Shown here: piece after piece, positions 7,678 through 11,580 of the stretch
Position numbering within the stretch: position 1 is the stretch's first letter
How the letters are laid out: each line of letters starts with the position of its first letter
Made by a program: the position numbers and the translations under genes
From: Verrucomicrobiota bacterium
Lineage (GTDB): Bacteria > Verrucomicrobiota > Verrucomicrobiia > Limisphaerales > AV2
Assembly (NCBI GenBank): GCA_003219345.1
Contig: QHOP01000426.1
Location: 1-13,330 of the forward strand
Reading direction: 5' to 3'
Length of the DNA: 13,330 nucleotides
Notes under the pieces: model-generated
What the model saw: the letters and a program-made list of their open reading frames with translations, nothing else
Databases searched by the model: none
Told to the model about the DNA's origin: nothing

Positions 7678-8075
7678 GTCACAGTCATTAAACTTTGCCT
7701 CGAAAAAGGCACTGCTACGTTTGATGCCGCAGTTCAGCGGCGCCCAGTCTTCGAATTGAAATATCGTAAATTCATAGCACTGAAATTATGAAATGTATAG
7801 CTCATTTCCATCCTTTGAAGTGCCGCCTCGATTGCCCACAATCGTGGAGGGGCAACGCCAGGTTCGGCGTGTTGTTGCGACACAGTGGAGCGAGTCTTAG
7901 TCGAGGCTCGTGGACGAGTCCCGTGGTTGCGGGAGGGCAATGATCGCCTTCCTGCTTAGCCCTGCCCGGAGCCGACGCCGGATTGCTGCTTCAGTTCGCC
8001 GCTAATTCGCGAGTTCATCCTTGCGTCACTGGCCCGGCGTAGCTAGAGCTTTGGATCGTTACGCGGCCTCGCACT
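7678..8075. other. Divergent intergenic region upstream of lipoprotein and LOG genes
   Basis: About 400 bases without a supportable gene. The part at 7750-7805 is AT-rich and is the best place for promoters (TTGAAA at 7756 and TATAGC at 7796 are hexamer-like but not correctly spaced as a pair). The part at 7831-7941 is a fold-back segment listed separately. A 68-codon minus-strand ORF across it (7734-7940) ends inside the AT-rich part and looks like chance. Confidence 0.55.
7831..7941. repeat. Candidate small interspersed fold-back element
   Basis: ATTGCCC at 7831-7837 is matched inverted by GGGCAAT at 7935-7941, bounding 111 bases. Inside are further imperfect fold-backs: GCAACGCC against GGCG with TTGC (about 7852-7878), and GGCTCGT against ACGAGTCC with one bulged base (about 7904-7921). 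CGAGTC also recurs. This is the architecture of a non-coding REP/MITE-like repeat, but only one copy is in the window. Confidence 0.3.
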
Positions 8076-8666
8076 ATGTCTCGAATCTGCGTTTATTCTG
8101 GCTCCAGCTTAGGCGCATCTCCCGAATACGCGGCTGTGGCAGCAGCCTTCGGCATAGCTTGCGCCCGTCGCGACCTCACCATCGTCTACGGCGGCGGCAG
8201 CGTTGGTCTGATGGGCGCGTTGGCGGACGCTGCATTGGCAGCCGGAGGCCAAGTCATTGGCGTGATCCCCCGCGCCATGATTGCCGAGGAACGCGCACAC
8301 ACGAGCCTCACGGAATTGATACCCGTCGAGACCATGCACGAGCGCAAGCAGCGCATGGCGCAACTCGCCGATGCGTTTGTCGCGCTGCCCGGAGGCATCG
8401 GCACCTTGGAGGAGGTCATCGAGGTTTTCACCTGGCTCCAGCTAGGCTTGCACCTCAAGCCGGTCGGACTCCTCAACGCCCGTGGGTTCTATGACCTCCT
8501 GCTTCAGTTCCTTGCGCACGTGCGCGACGAGCAGTTTCTTAGTTCCAAACATCACTCCATGCTCGCCGTTTCAACCGATGCGGAGGCACTGCTTGACCGT
8601 CTCACCTCCACGATGCACGTTCACGTTCCCAAACCAGTCTCTCATGCGATTACGAGCGCCGCCTGA
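8076..8666 (+). CDS. LOG family protein (nucleoside 5'-monophosphate phosphoribohydrolase)
   Basis: A 196-residue Rossmann-like enzyme of the LOG (Lonely guy, TIGR00730) family. Characterised members split ribose-5-phosphate from (cytokinin) nucleoside monophosphates, releasing the free base; bacterial relatives also act on AMP and other nucleotides. Motifs are complete: CVYSGSS (5-11), the phosphate loop YGGGSVGLMG (38-47), VIPRAM (63-68), MHERKQRM (87-94) with the catalytic Arg region, and the signature PGGIGTLEE (105-113) with the catalytic Glu. Length is typical. The ATG at 8076 sits four codons before the first beta strand; its ribosome site is poor. The cupin gene follows after 57 bases. 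Whether the product is a hormone-like cytokinin or simple nucleotide salvage cannot be told from sequence. Confidence 0.93.
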   Translation: MSRICVYSGSSLGASPEYAAVAAAFGIACARRDLTIVYGGGSVGLMGALADAALAAGGQVIGVIPRAMIAEERAHTSLTELIPVETMHERKQRMAQLADAFVALPGGIGTLEEVIEVFTWLQLGLHLKPVGLLNARGFYDLLLQFLAHVRDEQFLSSKHHSMLAVSTDAEALLDRLTSTMHVHVPKPVSHAITSAA

Positions 8667-8723
8667 CAAAATCGGTGAAATCGACGCGGCCCGGCCCGAC
8701 TTTTTGTGATGACATAAAACAGT

Positions 8724-9086
8724 ATGACCAAAGCCTCTCTGGACGAGAAATTTGCATTGATCCACGAACATTGGCGACCGAAGGTGGTTGCACAGTTGAA
8801 CGGCCAGGAACTCAAGCTCGTGAAGTTCGCCGGAGTTTTTCCGTGGCACCTGCACGAACAAGAGGACGAGATGTTCCTGGTCTGGCGAGGCCAGACGACG
8901 GTTGAGTTCCGCGACCGTCGCGTGACTTTGCAAGCTGGCGAATTCTGTGTCGTTCCGCGTGGCGTCGAGCATCGCACGATGGCCGACGCTGAGGCCGAAG
9001 TTCTTGTGTTTGAACCCGCGCACACGCGCAACACGGGCAATATCGAGGATAAAACCTTCACGGCCCCGAACGGAGTGGTGATATGA
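8724..9086 (+). CDS. Single-domain cupin protein
   Basis: A 120-residue small beta-barrel metal-binding protein of the cupin_2 type. Both cupin motifs are present: motif 1 with His42, His44, Glu49 and Gly56 (HLHEQEDEMFLVWRG), motif 2 with Gly72, Pro78, Gly80 and His83 (GEFCVVPRGVEH). Three His and one Glu are the usual metal ligands, so the metal site is intact. The substrate cannot be predicted; such proteins range from isomerases and dioxygenases to sensors. It is followed without a gap by the acetyltransferase start (ATGA overlap at 9083-9086), so the two were translationally coupled before the latter was cut. Same strand and short spacing suggest one transcript with the LOG gene. Confidence 0.88.
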   Translation: MTKASLDEKFALIHEHWRPKVVAQLNGQELKLVKFAGVFPWHLHEQEDEMFLVWRGQTTVEFRDRRVTLQAGEFCVVPRGVEHRTMADAEAEVLVFEPAHTRNTGNIEDKTFTAPNGVVI

Positions 9087-9199
9087 CGCCTGCCCCCAAG
9101 GTTGCTGTGGATTGGAAACCACGGTTGGCGCGAGAGGAAGACATCCCAGCCTTGGAGGCCCTCATCCCCGTCTCCGTCCGCGCATTACAGGCTCCCTAA
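9083..9199 (+). pseudogene. GNAT acetyltransferase, N-terminal stub only
   Basis: The ATG overlaps the cupin stop as ATGA. The 38 encoded residues contain AREEDIPALEALIPVSVRAL, then QAP and a stop. I recognise this as the first helix region of GNAT-family N-acetyltransferases, where the family normally continues with a Tyr-Tyr-Ser type segment and more than 100 residues including the acetyl-CoA loop. All of that is missing, and no continuation is found in any frame within the window. The homology ends at about 9196, 20 bases before a tRNA-like fragment, so it was probably cut by insertion or recombination. The stub is too short to be active. Confidence 0.7.
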
Positions 9200-9213
9200 G
9201 ACTCATCCGCGGC

Positions 9214-9441
9214 GTGTCTGGCGGGAGTGGCGGGGCTCGAACCCGCCACGAACCCAATAATGACGCGGCTAAAACGGTCTCGCCCTCACAAGTAGCCTCA
9301 CAAAGGCGGGTCAAAGCCGGACATGATTTGTCCCAAGTAGTCACGGCTTGGGCAAAACTTCCCGCCGCACTCAAGGCTGCCATTCTCGCCATTGTCAGGA
9401 CGGCGGCTGATTCTTCTAAGCGAACGGAGGAGGAGCCATGA
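9214..9441 (+). pseudogene. Orphan C-terminal coding tail, possibly of a lost integrase
   Basis: An open frame runs through the tRNA fragment (read as SGGSGGARTRHEP, the usual mistranslation of a tRNA end) into a well-formed helix segment: DLSQVVTAWAKLP, then AALKAAILAIVRTA, ending EEEP with TGA at 9439-9441. From memory, W-x-x-LP-x-x-(I/L)(K/R)A-x-ILA-(M/I)V-type helices occur as C-terminal tails of tyrosine recombinases and next to tRNA-end att sites in planctomycetes and verrucomicrobia; this could not be checked. No catalytic recombinase residues (Arg, His, Tyr) are present and no credible start lies upstream, so the body is missing. Alternatively it could be a small gene started at a GTG. 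Its end overlaps the next start by ATGA. Confidence 0.35.
9219..9246 (-). other. tRNA 3'-end fragment (T-arm, acceptor strand, CCA), candidate attachment site
   Basis: Read on the minus strand, 9246-9230 gives GCGGG TTCGAGC CCCGC: a perfect 5-bp T-stem around a canonical seven-base T-loop with TTCGA. It is followed by seven acceptor-strand bases (CACTCCC), one discriminator base and an encoded CCA (9221-9219). The spacing is exactly that of tRNA positions 49-76. Upstream on that strand no plausible anticodon arm, D-arm or pairing GGGAGTG strand is seen, so this is a fragment and not a gene. tRNA 3' ends are classic integration sites, and such a piece is what one end of an integrated element leaves. 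The isotype is unclear. Confidence 0.55.
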
Positions 9442-9725
9442 ACTTAAATGCCGCGCAATTGCTCGATCACGTATTCAACTTTCTGGACGCCCCGATCCAA
9501 AATTACGGCGTTTACCTTTACCTCGTGTTTGTCTGGCTGGCGCTGCTGGTGATCGCCTGGATATTTCAGCGGCGGCTTGCGGCGCAAACGGCCACAGGGA
9601 AACTCCGCCGCAGTTCCCCCCAGGCATCATCATCACGACGCGACCGACGAGCCAACCACCACCGGCAATCATCAGCATCGAGGTTGACCAAACGTGGGAC
9701 GGCGACGACGAAAACAACGGATTAA
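9438..9725 (+). CDS. Small single-span membrane protein, unknown function
   Basis: 95 codons starting at an ATG that overlaps the preceding stop (ATGA), behind one of the strongest ribosome sites in the window (GGAGGAGGAG just upstream). Residues 1-22 are amphipathic (NAAQLLDHVFNFLDAPIQNY) and residues about 25-43 form a membrane helix (YLYLVFVWLALLVIAWIF) followed by positive QRRLAA, suggesting one span with the C-terminus in the cytoplasm. After residue about 55 the frame turns into Arg/Ser/Thr-rich sequence that looks unlike a protein, while another frame (9622-9727) reads IIITTRPTSQPPP, then AIISIEVDQTWDGDDENNG, which looks more natural. A run of six C at 9616-9621 lies at the switch, so a frameshift there may have altered the C-terminus. 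I do not recognise the family. Confidence 0.55.
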   Translation: MNLNAAQLLDHVFNFLDAPIQNYGVYLYLVFVWLALLVIAWIFQRRLAAQTATGKLRRSSPQASSSRRDRRANHHRQSSASRLTKRGTATTKTTD

Positions 9726-9839
9726 GCATGACGACATTTCACCGCCAGCAACCAAACTGTGCCGGGCGCGCCCACAAACAGGCAAACGCCGGCACGCTCA
9801 ATTTCACGTCAAAAATTGCACAATCAATTTGCGCAGTCA

Positions 9840-9858
9840 TTTTCACGAAGCGTGAAAA
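9840..9858. repeat. TTTTCACG / CGTGAAAA inverted repeat
   Basis: An 8-bp perfect inverted repeat with a three-base spacer (AAG). With A and T runs on the outer ends it could be an operator half-site pair or a weak bidirectional terminator, about 115 bases after the small membrane protein gene. Confidence 0.35.
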
Positions 9859-10031
9859 ATCCGATGCAATTATTCTCAAAGCACGGTGCAGTCGCACGGT
9901 TTTGTGCTACCGCTTTTATACGAGGGACGCTTTACTCCTTAACTGTGTAAGGTTTTTACGACTCGCCAATAGCTCGCCGGCGGTTCAGCGGTATCCCGCG
10001 AGTCGGTCGCGCAGCGTCCGCGAGCCATCCG

Positions 10032-10057
10032 GCAAGACATCCGGTAAGATGTCTTGC
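10032..10057. repeat. Perfect 10-bp inverted repeat, hairpin A
   Basis: GCAAGACATC (10032-10041) and GATGTCTTGC (10048-10057) flank a six-base loop CGGTAA. This is the longest perfect stem in the block. It would fold strongly as RNA or as extruded DNA. No T-run follows, so it is not a standard terminator. Confidence 0.6.
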
Positions 10058-10075
10058 GCCACCTCCGCACAATTT

Positions 10076-10091
10076 CCCGGCAATTGCCGGG
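10076..10091. repeat. Perfect 16-bp palindrome
   Basis: CCCGGCAATTGCCGGG is a perfect uninterrupted palindrome. Without a spacer it is better suited to binding a dimeric protein as duplex DNA than to forming a hairpin. Confidence 0.6.
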
Positions 10092-10095
10092 CAGT

Positions 10096-10110
10096 GGCAA
10101 ACACATTGCC
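10096..10110. repeat. 5-bp inverted repeat GGCAA / TTGCC
   Basis: GGCAA (10096-10100) and TTGCC (10106-10110) flank the loop ACACA. Its core GGCAA/TTGCC also occurs inside the palindrome four bases upstream, so the two may be related sites. Confidence 0.4.
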
Positions 10111-10131
10111 GCCGAACATCCGCGCAGACGA

Positions 10132-10151
10132 CTTGCGAGACAACTCGCAAG
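10132..10151. repeat. Perfect 8-bp inverted repeat, hairpin C
   Basis: CTTGCGAG (10132-10139) and CTCGCAAG (10144-10151) flank a four-base loop ACAA. The stem shares CTTGCG with the right arm of hairpin A (10052-10057). Confidence 0.55.
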
Positions 10152-10275
10152 ATGGTGCGCAACGGTCACGGAGTGTCCGCGTCGCAGTCCGGATAGTAGC
10201 CATGCAACATCCCGCGAAACATCCTGCCTCGTCGAGGTTTTGTCATCACGTTCTCAACCATGACTCCCCAGCATT

Positions 10276-10728
10276 ATGAACACATCAAGCGCGTCACCGC
10301 CAACGCCCAATCTTGAATTGCTACGCAAAGTGATTCAGGAATATCAACCCAATCCCAGCCGCGTTCCCTTTAGGAATCTGAAGCCGTTCCATGATTCCAT
10401 AGTGGAATTGCGCGGCAAGAAGGCATCCTATGCTGTCATTGCCGATCTGCTGCAACAGAATGGGGTCAAGACCAGCCGGGCGCGCGTGGCCGAATACGGC
10501 CGCATCGTCCTGGACGGCGGGAAAAGGCGCAAACGGCGGAGACAGCGCCGCATCATCTTACCTCCCGCGCCGCCGGTTATGCCACCAGCCGCGCCAAAGC
10601 CGGAAAGCAGCCGTGCGATGGATGAGCCGACTTCACTTCAGAATCATCCGCGTGGGCCGCGTATTGCCCGTGTCAGAATGCTGGATGGCACCATTGCCGG
10701 TGAAAAAAGCGCCGACCAGCCGCCGTGA
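10276..10728 (+). CDS. Small basic helix-turn-helix-like protein, possible mobile-element accessory factor
   Basis: 150 residues with a compact N-terminal domain (about 36-78) containing LKPFHDSIVELRGKKASY, then AVIADLLQQNGVKTSRARVAEY. This reads as helix, turn and recognition helix: 'K-x-A-S-Y-x-x-I-A-x-L-L-x-x-x-G-V' followed by a basic helix. The style recalls small DNA-binding partners of conjugation systems (TraK-like) and replication accessory proteins; the match is by pattern only. A strongly basic patch (GGKRRKRRRQRR, 81-92) follows, then a Pro/Ala-rich, probably disordered tail. There is no clear Shine-Dalgarno at the ATG, which lies 17 bases after an out-of-frame ATG. It lies immediately downstream of the hairpin block, which fits a protein that binds its own upstream DNA. 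Confidence 0.6.
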   Translation: MNTSSASPPTPNLELLRKVIQEYQPNPSRVPFRNLKPFHDSIVELRGKKASYAVIADLLQQNGVKTSRARVAEYGRIVLDGGKRRKRRRQRRIILPPAPPVMPPAAPKPESSRAMDEPTSLQNHPRGPRIARVRMLDGTIAGEKSADQPP

Positions 10729-11012
10729 AAGATTTCCCTGCCGTGACCAACGCTTGCGCATCCGCGTCTGCGCGTTCGTCCCGGCGGACTTCACCCTGCG
10801 CTGGCCGAACCTCACGAAGGCACCAACGACCGTGACACTTCCCGCGTGAATCCTTAATCGCCACCGGCCCTGGCGAAGCGAGCATCGTCACAGGTGGAAG
10901 TCGAAGGGCAACAGGGCGAAACTACCTTGACGACGCGCAGCGAGCCATACAATGAGACGGCGATTCACGCAGAGTCGGGACATGGTTGACGCACCCTGAG
11001 GAGTGAAGATGA

Positions 11013-11041
11013 TCCGCGAATTACGCGAATTCCCGCGAACC
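11013..11041. repeat. Three tandem CGCGAA units
   Basis: CGCGAA begins at 11015, 11024 and 11034, within CGCGAATTA, CGCGAATTC and CGCGAAC units of 9-10 bases. The minus strand would read as AGIRVIRGS-type peptide, a look I associate with non-coding short repeats in this and neighbouring phyla. Confidence 0.4.
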
Positions 11042-11090
11042 AGACGATTTCAGGGCGGCTATGTAAATCTTCGTTTGGGGAACAACCCGA

Positions 11091-11105
11091 CGCCTGACAC
11101 AGGCG
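11091..11105 (-). terminator. Hairpin after the secreted-protein operon
   Basis: CGCCTG (11091-11096) and CAGGCG (11100-11105) form a perfect 6-bp GC-rich stem with a three-base loop, starting 14 bases past the minus-strand stop codon at 11119. There is no long T-run, so a terminator role is likely from position more than from form. Confidence 0.4.
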
Positions 11106-11118
11106 CCGTGTAGCTGCG

Positions 11119-11580
11119 CTAAGGTTTCTGCAGCCGATAGAATTGAGTTCCGCTGCCCGCGGGAATCGGAGTGGTAGGATTGCCCGTCGGCCCGGCGGAC
11201 CAGACCGGCGAGGATAAATTGTCCGTCTGTTCCAGTGTGAACCCGGCCGTCGCCGGTGACCAGGAAATGATGACGTTGATGCCGGCGGGTTGGATGAACA
11301 GGGTTGGAGCGCCGGTCGTAGTGGCGACGGCAATGCCCGGCCAGAAACCGCCTTCGAGGGTGTAGCCGCCGCGGCTCAACGCGCCCGCGTCCGGCTGGCC
11401 GATGGTGCCGCTCAGCGTGTAGTTGCCGCCTCTGCTCGTGCCGCCCCCGCCATCAATGGTGAACCAGTCGATGACGAAAGGCTGGGCCTCCGCAACCGCG
11501 CCAGCCGTCAGCAGCAATGCCGCGGCGAGCGGGAGAACGAAGGTTCTTGCGAACGTTGATTCAATTGGATGAGCTTTCAT
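11119..11580 (-). CDS. Small secreted protein of the GGGGTS/SGTIGQPDAG type
   Basis: 153 residues with a signal peptide (hydrophobic VLPLAAALLLTAGAVAEA, cleavage near residue 30). The mature start FVIDWFTIDGGGGTSRGG, then NYTLSGTIGQPDAG (54-67) and YTLEGGFWPGI (73-83), is a block I recognise from many Verrucomicrobia secreted proteins, followed by a short fibronectin-like C-terminal half (ISWSPATAGFTLEQTDNL to FYRLQKP) that resembles modules ending other secreted proteins of the group. It has no sorting signal, so it is probably released or bound to the large partner. Its ATG lies 20 bases inside the 3' end of the upstream gene in another frame, with GAGG about seven bases ahead of the ATG, which implies translational coupling to that gene. 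Confidence 0.8.
   Translation of the reverse strand: MKAHPIESTFARTFVLPLAAALLLTAGAVAEAQPFVIDWFTIDGGGGTSRGGNYTLSGTIGQPDAGALSRGGYTLEGGFWPGIAVATTTGAPTLFIQPAGINVIISWSPATAGFTLEQTDNLSSPVWSAGPTGNPTTPIPAGSGTQFYRLQKP

Larger units (their letters stand above)
9726..10275. other. Non-coding, hairpin-rich block of the accessory region
   Basis: About 550 bases with no convincing gene. A plus-strand frame stays open across most of it, but it has no ribosome site, its composition changes midway and it runs through every hairpin. The first part (9800-9960) is AT-richer and has the inverted repeat at 9840-9858 and the 15-base motif at 9825-9839. The second part (10032-10151) has four perfect inverted repeats in 120 bases, listed separately. 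ACATCC occurs four times (near 10038, 10117, 10206 and 10218), and CCGCGAG twice (9996 and 10018). The dense symmetry suggests a site of replication, transfer or regulation, or a structured RNA. Confidence 0.5.
10729..11118. other. Gap between the HTH protein gene and the surface-protein operon
   Basis: About 390 bases with no supportable gene. A plus-strand frame to 10849 contains Arg-rich text (RLRIRVCAFVPADFTLRWP) with no start or ribosome site; it may be gene debris. The stretch 11013-11041 carries a short tandem repeat, and 11091-11105 a hairpin, both listed separately. The right boundary of the accessory region probably lies in this gap. Confidence 0.5.

Noticed and set aside
9219..9290. 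A complete tRNA gene on the minus strand
   Set aside because: Only the T-arm to CCA half fits; no anticodon loop with U33, no D-arm and no pairing acceptor strand could be found.
9392..10279. 295-codon plus-strand ORF across the accessory region
   Set aside because: It begins inside another frame, crosses all hairpins and changes composition midway; no ribosome site. Only its part at 9622-9727 is of interest, as a possible shifted tail.
10430..10849. 139-codon plus-strand ORF overlapping the HTH gene
   Set aside because: Arg/Ser-rich shadow in its first half; the second half may be debris but has no start.
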